Shown here piece by piece: positions 1 through 7,716 of a DNA stretch of 64,000 bases. A model generated the notes under the pieces. The model did no database searches. It saw only the letters and a list, made by a program, of their open reading frames with translations, and had not been told where the DNA came from. Each line of letters starts with the position of its first letter. Positions within the stretch are counted from its first letter, which is position 1. This DNA comes from Actinopolymorpha pittospori. GTDB taxonomy: Bacteria; Actinomycetota; Actinomycetes; Propionibacteriales; Actinopolymorphaceae. Position numbers and translations under genes: made by a program. The stretch lies in NCBI RefSeq assembly GCF_014873875.1, contig NZ_JADBEM010000001.1, forward strand, positions 5,580,001 to 5,644,000, written 5' to 3'.

Positions 1-1044
1 TACCTGGACCGGATCGTCTGGACGGTGGTCACGAACGAAGAGACGACGCTGCTGAAAACCGCTAACGGCGAGGTCGACTTCTCCTACGGGGATCCGAAGA
101 ACAAACCCGTCCTGGCGCGGGGTCGTTCCCAGGGCGACTACCGGTTCTTCGATGCGGTCCCCGGGCACACCAGCGACGTATGCATTTACCCCAATCTCGC
201 GCACAAGAATCCGGTGCTGCGCAAGATCTTCCAGAACAAGGACTTCCGCATAGGCCTCTCCTACGCCATCAACCGGCAGGAAATCATCGACGCCGTATTC
301 CAGCGCCAGGGGGAACCGTGGCAGATCGCCCCGCGCAAGGAGTCGAGCTACTACGACCGCGAGATGGCCGAGCAGTACCTTGAGTACGACCCGGACCGGG
401 CCAACGAATACCTCGACCGGGCATTCCCCGACAAGGATCCGGACGGCCGGCGGCTCGGGCCCGACGGCAAGCCCATCACGTTCAACATCGACGTGCATGG
501 CGGAATCACGGAGTGGGTCGACACGATCGACCTCGTCGTGCGCTACTGGCGAAAGGTCGGCGTCAACGCACGCCTGAATAACATCAGCCCCGAACTGGCC
601 GTGACTCGCGGCGAAGCCAACCAGCACGACATGGCGGTCTGGTCAGGCGAGGGTGGTCTGGATGCCGTCATCCTGATCAATCCGTACAACTACCTGCCGA
701 TCCTCTCGCCGTACTCCTTCTTCGGGGTGCCATGGGTGGCGTGGTACGACAGTGACGGAAAGGAAGGCGAAAATCCGCCCACACCCGTCCGGCGGCAACT
801 GCAGCTCTACGACGAGGCGCTGGCCACGTCCGACACCCAGCGCCAGCATGACCTGATGACCGAGATCTTGCACATCGCGAAGGAGGAGTTCTTCGGGATC
901 GGTATAAGTGCGCCCACGAGTTCGTACGGGATCGTGAGCAACCGTACGCAGAACTGGGCGAAGCAGATGACCACCGGGACGGTGTGGGTCTACATGGACC
1001 CCGCGCCCAGCAACCCGTGCCAGTATTTCGTGGAAGAGCGCTGA
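1..1044 (+). CDS. ABC transporter substrate-binding protein, family 5 (C-terminal part)
   Basis: The frame is open from base 1, so the protein starts upstream of the window; 347 residues are visible. The sequence is typical of the C-terminal lobe of family 5 extracytoplasmic solute-binding proteins (oligopeptide/dipeptide/nickel type): a FRIGLSYAINRQEII helix after the hinge, then a YLEYDPDRANEYLDRA segment and a lobe ending in an amphipathic helix that precedes an aromatic C-terminus. In the cell it would be a lipoprotein or periplasm-side receptor feeding an Opp/Dpp-type permease. No permease or ATPase gene follows; the only related piece is an OppD-like fragment at the far end of the window. 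The N-terminus, and hence any lipobox, is outside. Confidence 0.85.
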   Translation, partial: YLDRIVWTVVTNEETTLLKTANGEVDFSYGDPKNKPVLARGRSQGDYRFFDAVPGHTSDVCIYPNLAHKNPVLRKIFQNKDFRIGLSYAINRQEIIDAVFQRQGEPWQIAPRKESSYYDREMAEQYLEYDPDRANEYLDRAFPDKDPDGRRLGPDGKPITFNIDVHGGITEWVDTIDLVVRYWRKVGVNARLNNISPELAVTRGEANQHDMAVWSGEGGLDAVILINPYNYLPILSPYSFFGVPWVAWYDSDGKEGENPPTPVRRQLQLYDEALATSDTQRQHDLMTEILHIAKEEFFGIGISAPTSSYGIVSNRTQNWAKQMTTGTVWVYMDPAPSNPCQYFVEER

Positions 1045-1395
1045 CTGTTTCAGCGCAGCTGCTTTCGCGGTCGAATCTGACCAGATGTGACGCTGACCGT
1101 CGTACGTATGGCGTAGGGGGACACACTGAGCGGGTGGGCGTACCACCCGCTGCGGGCGTACCGGATCAGCGCCTCGCTCGCCTCTCGGCGAGCGGTGATG
1201 CGTGCCTTCGAGGAGGTCGGCGAGATCAGGGCCGGATTGGATGAGTGCTGGCAGCAGTACGTTGTCTCCTTGCTGATGTCTGGCGAAGAGCGTGCGGATG
1301 GACGTCGCCGTGCTCGCGATCTCGAGCGGTTCCCGGTCGGTCCCGAAACACCGTTAGATGCACAGTCCCGCTCCAGGCGGGCCGTGGGAGGAACC
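1045..1395. other. Intergenic stretch, no supported gene
   Basis: An open frame runs through part of this stretch into the next gene, but it has no recognisable domain and the good ribosome site lies at its downstream end. I see no repeat or IS end here. Confidence 0.4.
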
Positions 1396-1695
1396 GTGAA
1401 CCCGATCGCGGAGATGCTGATCGATTCTGTTGACTGGTCGAGTTATCAGGAGCTTGGTCAGCCCGCGATCACGCTTGGCGTAGCGTTACGCGACCTCCTC
1501 TCGAGTTCGAACGTTGAGGAGGCGTCAACCGCGTGGAGTGAGATCGAAGAGCACGTCTTCTCGCAGGGGACGATCTACTCCGCGGCTGAGCCGACGGTTT
1601 CCGTCATGTTAGCTGCGCTCACCGAGGACCAACCGTCCTGGCGTAGCGGTCGGATCGTAGATCTCTTGTTCTTCATCGTGCGGGCGCTTCTGTGA
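1396..1695 (+). CDS. Hypothetical protein, 99 aa, first of a coupled pair
   Basis: GTG start preceded by GGGAGGA at good spacing; a longer in-frame extension from 1195 exists but lacks such a site. The protein reads as short amphipathic helices (IAEMLIDSVDW, LGVALRDLL, VSVMLAALTED), resembling helical-repeat immunity or adaptor-type proteins, but I recognise no family. The stop overlaps the start of the next gene (GTGA), so the two are very likely co-translated. Function unknown. Confidence 0.55.
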   Translation: MNPIAEMLIDSVDWSSYQELGQPAITLGVALRDLLSSSNVEEASTAWSEIEEHVFSQGTIYSAAEPTVSVMLAALTEDQPSWRSGRIVDLLFFIVRALL

Positions 1696-1865
1696 CGGAT
1701 TCGTCGTTGCAGGATCGATGTAGAGAGCGTGAGCGCGAAGGGCTGTGGCTTCTTGCGAGCTGGGCACTCACGCATGATGGTTGGATGCGGGACAACGTGC
1801 TTGAGGTGATCGAGGTTGTCGCACCAGACCGCGTGGAGATGATCCGGACGGCGACGGCGGGCTGA
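1692..1865 (+). CDS. Small hypothetical protein, 57 aa, translationally coupled
   Basis: Starts with GTG inside the stop codon of the preceding gene (GTGA overlap) and runs 57 residues with an EREGLWLLASW segment, a THDGWMRDNVLEVIEVV helix and a polar end. The overlap, similar codon use and sensible composition support a real gene. No family recognised; probably acts with its upstream partner. Confidence 0.45.
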   Translation: MTDSSLQDRCREREREGLWLLASWALTHDGWMRDNVLEVIEVVAPDRVEMIRTATAG

Positions 1866-1900
1866 TGTCCACGCGAAGTCGTCGCGGGCCTCGATAGCGG

Positions 1901-2141
1901 TCAGCGGGCTTCTCGGTCGACGGCCGGCCGACCCCGGCCGCGAGCGAGACGGTCCACTCTCGCCAGCGCGGTCGGGATCCGATTCGATCCGGCCATCGCC
2001 GCCACGATCCGCGCGGCCTCGACGATCTCAAGGCCGTCAGCGGCTGTGACATAGAGCGGCCGCGTAGCGGCGCCGCGGATGACCTCGACTGCGTGCGTTG
2101 CGGTGTGAAATGGAGTCTTGGCAACGCCGATAACGGGAAGG
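1901..2141 (-). pseudogene. nfi: Endonuclease V, C-terminal part, split off by IS110
   Basis: Minus-strand reading gives LPVIGVAKTPF, an EVIRG loop, RPLYVTA and a MAG..RIPTALARVDRLARG tail, the usual C-terminus of short actinobacterial endonuclease V (deoxyinosine 3' endonuclease, which nicks DNA or RNA near inosine). It is separated from its N-terminal part (3403-3699) by the IS110 element. Joining 2141 to 3402 across one TC core restores the frame EALD-LPVIGVAK exactly, giving a 179-residue protein. As it stands the gene is broken. Confidence 0.85.
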
Positions 2142-2159
2142 TCTGTGAAGACTTACCTC

Positions 2160-2335
2160 GGCGTTGCACCGGACGGTCTGACCCCGGCCAATGTATGACC
2201 CGCCGATATCTGTGGTGTCCTGCGTTCGATTTGTCGGCCGGCTCCGGTGCAACGCCGTGGTGCGCACCGGCTAGGCGGAACTGACCTGATAGGAGCTTGG
2301 ACCAGAAGCCCCGTCACAGACTTGTCGCCCGCCCG
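2160..2335 (+). ncRNA. Predicted bridge RNA of the IS110 at 2.1-3.4 kb
   Basis: The left end of IS110 elements such as IS621 encodes a bridge RNA with a target loop followed by a donor loop. Four guide-like words lie in that order: GGACGGTC (2171-2178) matches the target GGAAGGTC at 2136-2143 in 7 of 8 bases; GCGTTCGA (2222-2229) can pair with the other target side TCGAGTGC (3401-3408) with two G-U type pairs; ATAGGAGC (2289-2296) equals the right end at 3392-3399; TCACAGA (2314-2320) is the exact complement of TCTGTGA at 2142-2148. The RNA ends are estimates. Confidence 0.7.
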
Positions 2336-2387
2336 GCCGGTTCGCTCCGTCCGTCAGAACAGCCCTAACGGAAGAGCGGATCCCAGC

Positions 2388-3386
2388 ATGACAACCCAGC
2401 TTGCTGCCGAGTCAACGGTCATCCGGGTCATCGGTGGTGTCGACACCCACAAGCACACCCATTACGCGGCCGTGGTCGATGACCACGGTCGCTTCCTGGG
2501 TCACCGGGAGTTCCCGGCTAACGACCGCGGCTATCAGCAGTTGCTCGCCTGGCTGCAGGGACACGGTGCCGTTGTCGCGATCGGTGTGGAGAGCACCGGC
2601 TCGTTCGGCGCAACCCTCACCCGGTTCCTCACCGCTCAGGCAGTGCGTGTGGTCGAGGTCAACCGGGCGAACAGGCTGGCCCGACGGATGGACGGCAAGT
2701 CCGACCGACTCGATGCCGAGCAGATCGCTCGAGCCGGCGTCATGATCGGCGCGCCCTCACCGCTGCGCGACGAACTGGTCGTGCTGACCAAGAAGACGCT
2801 GGTCAACCGGTGCCTACGGCTCCGGCCCGAATCCGACGACCTGCTCGGTCTGACCGCCCACCCAGTCCGGATGCTGATCGCCGGCGTCAAGCTCGCCCTG
2901 CGCGACCTGGCCCGGCGCTGGAAGCAACTCGATGCCGAGATCAAGGCGCTCAACAAGCAGATCGACGCCCTGGTCCGGGTCGCTGCACCCGAGTTGGTGG
3001 AGCTGCACGGCGTGGGGGTTGAGATTGCCGGTCAGTTCCTCGTCACCGCAGGTGACAACCCCGAACGCATCCACAGCGAGGCGGCCTTCGCCAAGCTCTG
3101 CGGCGTCGCACCACAGCCCGCCAGCAGTGGTCGAACCAGCGGCAGACACCGGCTCAGCCGCGGCGGCGACCGTGCCGCCAACAGCGCTCTCTACATCATC
3201 ACCATCGTCCGCATGCGACGACACCAGCCCACCCTCGACTACATCCAACGCCGAACCGCCGAAGGACTCAGCAAACGCGAGATCATCCGCTGCCTGAAGC
3301 GCTACATCGCCCGCGAGATCTACACCAACCTGCCGCGACCAACCCACCAAGATCCCGCCCAAAACCCACTTCCATCAACGGCTTGA
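2388..3386 (+). CDS. IS110 transposase with a central in-frame deletion
   Basis: ATG start in frame with VIRVIGGVDTHKHTH (the first D of the DEDD RuvC-like site), AIGVESTGSFG and DRLDAEQIAR, then the C-terminal serine-type domain with ELHGVGVEIAGQFLV and a SSGRTSGRHRLSRGGDR stretch. At 332 residues it is shorter than the usual 370-400: the segment between the DAEQIAR motif and LRDELVVLTKKTLVNRC that normally holds the coiled coil appears to be missing about 40 residues. The frame is kept, but the protein may be inactive. It would recombine DNA under bridge-RNA guidance. Confidence 0.85.
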   Translation: MTTQLAAESTVIRVIGGVDTHKHTHYAAVVDDHGRFLGHREFPANDRGYQQLLAWLQGHGAVVAIGVESTGSFGATLTRFLTAQAVRVVEVNRANRLARRMDGKSDRLDAEQIARAGVMIGAPSPLRDELVVLTKKTLVNRCLRLRPESDDLLGLTAHPVRMLIAGVKLALRDLARRWKQLDAEIKALNKQIDALVRVAAPELVELHGVGVEIAGQFLVTAGDNPERIHSEAAFAKLCGVAPQPASSGRTSGRHRLSRGGDRAANSALYIITIVRMRRHQPTLDYIQRRTAEGLSKREIIRCLKRYIAREIYTNLPRPTHQDPAQNPLPSTA

Positions 3387-3402
3387 CGAACATAGGAGCA
3401 TC

Positions 3403-3699
3403 GAGTGCTTCTGCGGCATGCGCTCCCAGCCCTGGTCGCCCCTGCGGATCAAGGGTGGCGTGACCGTCGATGACGAGGAGTTCAAGGGGTGGACCGAGGG
3501 CCAGCACCGCCTGGATGCATGGAAGTTGCCGCTTGAACAGCGCCCCCGATTCGTATGGCACTGTCCGGGAGATGTCGGCCACGTGCTCGGACTTCACCGT
3601 TGAGAAGGAAGGCTCACCACAAACGACCAGCGCAGCCTTCGTCCCACCCATGTCGTCGTAATGGACGTCCACGGCTCCGACAGTCATTGTGCGGTCCAC
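3403..3699 (-). pseudogene. nfi: Endonuclease V, N-terminal part
   Basis: GTG start at 3699 (alternative ATG at 3687). It reads TVGAVDVHYDDMGGTKAA, then a PYESGALFKRQLPC segment and LLVIDGHATLDPQGRPGLG, which carry the catalytic aspartates of endonuclease V (AVDV and VIDGH). After 99 codons the frame runs into the IS110 right end. It starts 10 bp after the stop of the XRE regulator on the same strand, so the two form an operon. The remaining 80 codons are at 1901-2141. Confidence 0.85.
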
Positions 3700-3708
3700 G
3701 ATGCGGGC

Positions 3709-3993
3709 TCAACCGACCCCGCTAGTAATGGCGCGGAGTTTGCTCTTGGTCACCAGTGCGTCGATGACGTTGGTGACGGTGGCGCGTTCGTCGTCGATGA
3801 GCAGGTCGTCGACGCTGACGTTGAAGGTCAGGGCGATGCGGATGACGGCCTCGAGGCCGGGGGCGACCTTGTTGTTCTCGTAGCGGGAGGCCTGCCGAAC
3901 GTCGGAGTCGATCCGTTCGGCGAGATCGGCCTGGGACCAGCCCCCTTCGGTGCACAGCGCCTTGAGGCGGTCACTGTGGAAGCGACTAGGCAT
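3709..3993 (-). CDS. XRE-family DNA-binding protein
   Basis: 94 residues from an ATG with GGAG nine bases upstream. The HTH_3 domain is clear: LKALCTEGGWSQADLAERI (helices 1-2), DVRQASRYENNKVAPGLEAVI (recognition helix and following turn) and a short C-terminal helix. It is a Cro/CI-type repressor-like protein. It lies directly upstream of endonuclease V with a 10 bp gap, so it may control that gene and itself. No operator can be singled out. Confidence 0.8.
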   Translation of the reverse strand: MPSRFHSDRLKALCTEGGWSQADLAERIDSDVRQASRYENNKVAPGLEAVIRIALTFNVSVDDLLIDDERATVTNVIDALVTKSKLRAITSGVG

Positions 3994-4104
3994 CTGGTGT
4001 TCTCCGCTCGGGGGTGGTGAGGCCCATTGTGCTGCGTCGAAGACGGTCATGCTTGCCGCCGGTGGCGGACCCGGCTGCAGGGCGCAAGGTGGCCGAGCAG
4101 AAGC

Positions 4105-4262
4105 CTCACCATCGCCGTCTCCGACACCACGCTGGCCATCGAGCTCGACGACGGCGACGTCCGATTGTCTGCCGCGCCAACACCAAGCCCATCGCTACGA
4201 TCAAGTCCAGGCTCGCCACGGACAGCCACCTCAATTTCCCAGACCCCATGTCGCACATCAGG
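4105..4262 (+). pseudogene. IS481-type transposase C-terminal remnant
   Basis: Two adjoining frames give LTIAVSDTTLAIELDDGDVR and then RRANTKPIATIKSRL, matching the beta-strand end plus T-x-x-P-x-x-x-IK tail of IS481-like integrases, with a frameshift between them. The following ATGTCGCACATCAGGTG resembles a terminal repeat of that IS group; a similar string (GTCGCAGATCAGGTG) occurs near 35155. Highly degraded. Confidence 0.4.
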
Positions 4263-4380
4263 TGGCGCGAATCCGTCGCGCATCACCTGGCACAGGACAT
4301 CAGGTCCAGCAGGCTGCGCTCCGTCGGCTGATGTGCGGCACGCGTCCGACAGTTGATGTGCGCTACCGATGCATAGCTGG

Positions 4381-5319
4381 TCAGACGAGTAGTTCGGCGG
4401 AGTCGAGGTAGGGCTGGCCCAGTTCGTCGGCGCCGAAGCTGAGCGCGTACAACCCGGTCGACACCCGTTCGAGGAATCCCCACTCCCAGATGGCTTGCTC
4501 GTCGAGACCGGTGTGGCCCGCTAGCAGCGCGCAGTAGTGGTGCGCCAGGGCGGGTGCGTCGCCGGCGAGGAGTTGCGGGCACCAGTCGCGCAGGACGACA
4601 CCGAGGTCGTACGTCGGGTCCGCGAGGAAACCGTCCGGGTCCACGAAGACGAAGCCCGACTCCGCGCCCGGCCTCGGCGTCAGCACCCGCAGGGTGTTGG
4701 CGGGATGCGGATCGCCGTGCACCACGAGCGCGCGGTCGAGGTCGAAGGCGGCCGCCCGCCGCTCGGCGTAGGTCAGCGCCTGCACCACGACGCGTTCGGA
4801 ACACGGGTGGCCGAGCCGTTCCCACAGGGTGTTGACGAGTTCGGCCAGGCCCCGGGCTTTCTCGCCGGCCGGGTCGAGGGTCAGTCCCGGGGGCCGTGGT
4901 ACCTGCCAGGCCCGGCGAAGGGTCGTGCACAGGGTTGCGATCTTGTCCTCGGGAGAGACGTCGAGGTCTTCCAATGGCTGGCCGAGTGCCTCCATCAGGA
5001 TCGCGTGCCGGTCGATGTCGTGGGCGAGTAGGCGGACGTAGCCGTGTCCGTCGGCGTCGAGGAGGGTGCGTACCTGCCCGCCGAAGTCGTGTTCGGGCAC
5101 TGCGACCTTGAGAACGGCGTTTTGACCGTCTGCGGTTCGGGCCTGTGCGACGTATGACGTGGTGCCGCCGGACAGCGGCGGGCCGACCGTGATCGACCAC
5201 GTGCGGGCGAGATCCTCGACGAGGCCGGGGAGTCCTGCAACCCACTCCTCCCCACGAACCCCGAGGTGTGCGGCTTTGCGCTGCACCACGTCCTGCAGTT
5301 GGATCGCCTGGTCGGTCAC
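4381..5319 (-). CDS. APH(6)-like aminoglycoside/hydroxyurea phosphotransferase
   Basis: 312 residues from a GTG with GGGAG upstream; longer in-frame starts lack similarity. Protein kinase-like fold of the aminoglycoside/hydroxyurea kinase family: PLSGGTTSYVAQA (glycine-rich loop region), AVLKVAVPEHD (ATP-contacting lysine), VVHGDPHPANTL (catalytic HGDxxxxN) and FVFVDPDGF (metal-binding D). Such enzymes transfer phosphate from ATP to streptomycin-type drugs or related small molecules in the cytoplasm; the real substrate here is not known. Stands alone, next to a GNAT gene on the same strand. Appears intact. Confidence 0.8.
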   Translation of the reverse strand: MTDQAIQLQDVVQRKAAHLGVRGEEWVAGLPGLVEDLARTWSITVGPPLSGGTTSYVAQARTADGQNAVLKVAVPEHDFGGQVRTLLDADGHGYVRLLAHDIDRHAILMEALGQPLEDLDVSPEDKIATLCTTLRRAWQVPRPPGLTLDPAGEKARGLAELVNTLWERLGHPCSERVVVQALTYAERRAAAFDLDRALVVHGDPHPANTLRVLTPRPGAESGFVFVDPDGFLADPTYDLGVVLRDWCPQLLAGDAPALAHHYCALLAGHTGLDEQAIWEWGFLERVSTGLYALSFGADELGQPYLDSAELLV

Positions 5320-5618
5320 GGCGTCGATGCTCCCACGTACCGCGCCAGCCCCGTCAAGCGTTGCGGTCGAACGTGGTGCAGTGCGCTGGTGATGGCACCG
5401 TCGGTGGCTCTGCCGCGCGTCCATCGGCCGGCCGCCGCCGGCTTCTGACCGGCAGCCTTCCAGACAGTCGCACATCAGCCGGCTGGCGTGCGTCGCGGAT
5501 CAATTGTCGGATCACACCGATTACAAGCAGAAGCCGGGCTCCTTGGGCTGGGTCCCTCTGGCGATGCGACACCGACACCTGCACGCGGCGAGTGGCCCAA
5601 GCTGTTGTCCACAAGCGG

Positions 5619-6086
5619 TCAACAATCGACGGAGCGCATGGGCGGACGCTTCTCGAACCAGTGGCGGGCGTACGGGTTCCTGTTGTAGTCAGCAATGGGC
5701 TGATAGCCGGCCGAACGAAAAAGAGCGAGCGCCCTCGACTCGCCCCCATCCGTGTCCAAACGGACTGCCTCCATACCGAGAATGACCGCATGCTCCTCAA
5801 GCGCAGCGAGGAGCACACGTCCTGTTCCGCGCCCACGCGCCTCTGGTCGCACAAATAGGCGCTTGACCTCTCCCGTGGTGCCGGACAGGGTGCGGAGGCC
5901 ACCACAGCCGACAGGCGCCTCTGAACAGACAGCGGTAAAGAACGCTCCGTTAGGAGCTGTGAAGTCGGATGGCTCAACAGTTGAGCCGCCCTTGGGCACG
6001 AATCCCAGTTCGTGGTTCCACTCAGCGAGCAGGCCCTGAACGGCCGGGCTGTCGAAGCTCGCGACCACAACGCCCACGTCACTCAT
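5619..6086 (-). CDS. GNAT-family N-acetyltransferase
   Basis: 155 residues from ATG 6086, where the GNAT similarity begins. Motif A is clear: EVKRLFVRPEARGRGTGRVLLAALE (R/Q-x-x-G-x-G/A acetyl-CoA loop), preceded by beta-strands CGGLRTLSG and followed by RLDTDGGESRALALFRSAGY, the usual motif B ending. Uses acetyl-CoA to acetylate an unknown amine. Complete in length. Adjacent to the phosphotransferase gene on the same strand but 300 bp away. Confidence 0.8.
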   Translation of the reverse strand: MSDVGVVVASFDSPAVQGLLAEWNHELGFVPKGGSTVEPSDFTAPNGAFFTAVCSEAPVGCGGLRTLSGTTGEVKRLFVRPEARGRGTGRVLLAALEEHAVILGMEAVRLDTDGGESRALALFRSAGYQPIADYNRNPYARHWFEKRPPMRSVDC

Positions 6087-6527
6087 GTACGCCAGTGTGT
6101 TACAGCCAAGGCCTTCTCCTCCAACTGGGACCCCATCACGGTCTGCGAGGCTCTGGCCGGCCAGAGCGACGCCGGGTCGTCGGCCGCACCTCCAGTCGGC
6201 GCGTACCCTCAAGGCCAACCGGCCGCGGACGGTCACTTCTATTTTCTGGGCCACCTGTCAACCGTCTGCTTAAACGGATCCGTCAGGACGGCACTCGAGA
6301 GAACAGAACCGCCGGTCCGTACGAGTCGTCACCCCGCCCACCAACGCCACAAGTCCGCCGACCCGCTACTAGAAGACCCTAAGGAGCGGCAGGCTTTGAC
6401 CGGTAGCCTGAATCGGACGGGATCTCGCGTGCGCGCTCGGCCCACAGCGCGGGCTGGTTGACGTCCCCGACCTCGTCTTCTCCGCCTTCTTGCCGCTCGA
6501 CATCTTCGTCCCGTAACGTCCGGGTCG
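6087..6527. other. Intergenic region between divergent GNAT genes
   Basis: About 440 bp between two divergently transcribed acetyltransferase genes. It should hold both promoters, but no clear -10/-35 pair or operator is visible. Small open frames here have no supporting features. Confidence 0.4.
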
Positions 6528-7331
6528 ATGTCGTCCGCTCACCGCCAGTACCCTTCCCGCCTTGAGCTGCTCCGTTCCCAGGCCGGCGCGTTCCTCGACG
6601 CTCGCGGTCGTATCGCCGGCTGCTACGGCGTCACCATCGCGTCCTGCGCGGACGGCCAGGCGCTGTGGATCGGTGCCAGCGTGCCGAACGATGCGGCCAC
6701 GGAGCTCACGGCCGCGCTCGACCGCGCGCCGCAGCCGGTCGACCCGAGCGAGCCGCCGCCAGCGCTCGCCGCCTGCGAACGAATCCTCGCCCGGATCGAC
6801 GGAGAACTGACCTGCGCCTCGGGCCCGAGCTACGTCATCCCCGACGATGTCATCGCGGACGACAGCGAGTTCGCCGTCGGTACAACCATCGCGCGCTCCG
6901 TCGGAGCGGATACCGAGGCGCTGCGGGGCGCCAACCCGGGCAACTGGCATCCGATCGAATGGAACGAGCTACTCGACGGCAAACTTGGCCCATGGACCAT
7001 GATCAACGACGGCGAGCGCGCGATCTCGATCTGCCACACCCCGGGACCGCTCACCGAGCGCGCCGGCGAATGCGGCGTCTGGACCGACCCGCGGTTTCGC
7101 GGGCGAGGCTACGCGGCTGCCACGGCCGCGGCCTGGGTGCCGCTCGTGCGCGCACCAGGGCGCCACCTCTTCTACCGCACCGACACCGACAACCTGTCGT
7201 CGCAGCGCGTCGCTCAACGCCTGAACCTCCTCGAGATCGGCTGGACGTGGAGGTTCCATCGACCTCGGCGCGGTGAAGCGGAGAACCTCCATCCGCTCTG
7301 CTCCCTACGCAGGGGCACTGCCGGGACCTGA
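6528..7331 (+). CDS. GNAT-family acetyltransferase (267 aa)
   Basis: ATG start at 6528 with a weak upstream site. The N-terminal half is a variable domain; the C-terminal half (from about residue 165) is a GNAT fold with CGVWTDPRFRGRGYAAATAAAW (acetyl-CoA loop R-G-R-G-Y-A) and FYRTDTDNLSSQRVAQRL, the motif B region that binds the cofactor. Substrate unknown. The stop lies just before a tRNA-like 3' fragment, a possible integration scar. Confidence 0.75.
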   Translation: MSSAHRQYPSRLELLRSQAGAFLDARGRIAGCYGVTIASCADGQALWIGASVPNDAATELTAALDRAPQPVDPSEPPPALAACERILARIDGELTCASGPSYVIPDDVIADDSEFAVGTTIARSVGADTEALRGANPGNWHPIEWNELLDGKLGPWTMINDGERAISICHTPGPLTERAGECGVWTDPRFRGRGYAAATAAAWVPLVRAPGRHLFYRTDTDNLSSQRVAQRLNLLEIGWTWRFHRPRRGEAENLHPLCSLRRGTAGT

Positions 7332-7364
7332 TCGCTCACTCTCGGTGCATCAGCCCCCCGCAAA

Positions 7365-7401
7365 GCGCGAGGTCGGCGGTTCGACCCCGCCCCTGCACAC
7401 C
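7365..7401 (+). other. tRNA 3'-half-like fragment (possible attachment-site scar)
   Basis: GGCGG-TTCGACC-CCGCC is a perfect T-arm, preceded by a GAGGTC variable-loop string and followed by a 7 nt acceptor-like strand and ACC. The anticodon arm upstream does not fold (C instead of U33, no pairing 5' strand), so this is not a whole tRNA. tRNA 3' ends are usual attB/attL sites for actinobacterial integrative elements, which fits the accessory character of what follows. Confidence 0.4.
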
Positions 7402-7542
7402 GGCTGTACCTACTGTTGCACGGATCCCGCTGGGAACCGTGAGGCCGTCTTGGGGGACCGCGGAGGGATCCGGTGTGCCAGAACGTACCGGCCCGGCCGA
7501 AGTAAGTCGTACACGCCCGGCGAAAGCCGACCACCTGTCGGG

Positions 7543-7640
7543 ATGCTGCTGGTTGTCACCGAGATGTCGGGCGCCGGTAAGTCGACGTTGCTCAAGAGGC
7601 TCGCGTCGCGCGGCTACAAGACGGTGGAGACCCATGCGTA
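7543..7640 (+). pseudogene. P-loop kinase N-terminal remnant, fused in frame
   Basis: From ATG 7543 the frame reads LLVVTEMSGAGKSTLLKRL (Walker A GAGKST) and ASRGYKTVETH, the start of AAA_17-type small nucleotide kinases. It then runs without a stop into the GyrB-like ATPase at 7717. The join is most likely the product of a deletion, not a designed fusion. Confidence 0.55.
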
Positions 7641-7716
7641 CCCGAGCCTGCGCAGGTTCGTGCCCAGGGCTGGCTTGACCTGGCCGCTGGTAGCGTCGCG
7701 TCGTGGTGACAGCGCC

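Larger units (their letters stand above)
2142..3402 (+). mobile_element. IS110-family element inserted in endonuclease V gene
   Basis: Element bounded by a duplicated TC dinucleotide (2142-2143 and 3401-3402) and no inverted repeats, as expected for IS110. It has a 244 bp noncoding left end, one transposase gene and a 15 bp right end containing ATAGGAGCA. Removing the element with one TC copy gives an uninterrupted endonuclease V gene, so the boundaries are set by the host gene. Confidence 0.9.

Noticed and set aside
1396..1865. Calling the coupled pair a toxin-antitoxin system
   Set aside because: No toxin or antitoxin family is recognisable; the overlap alone is not enough.
6369..6503. A 44-codon minus-strand gene starting MSSGKKAEKTRSG
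   Set aside because: No ribosome site or family; lies in the control region of the divergent acetyltransferase genes.
7330..7405. Complete tRNA gene
   Set aside because: Only the T-arm and acceptor 3' strand fit; the anticodon arm does not pair and position 33 is not U.
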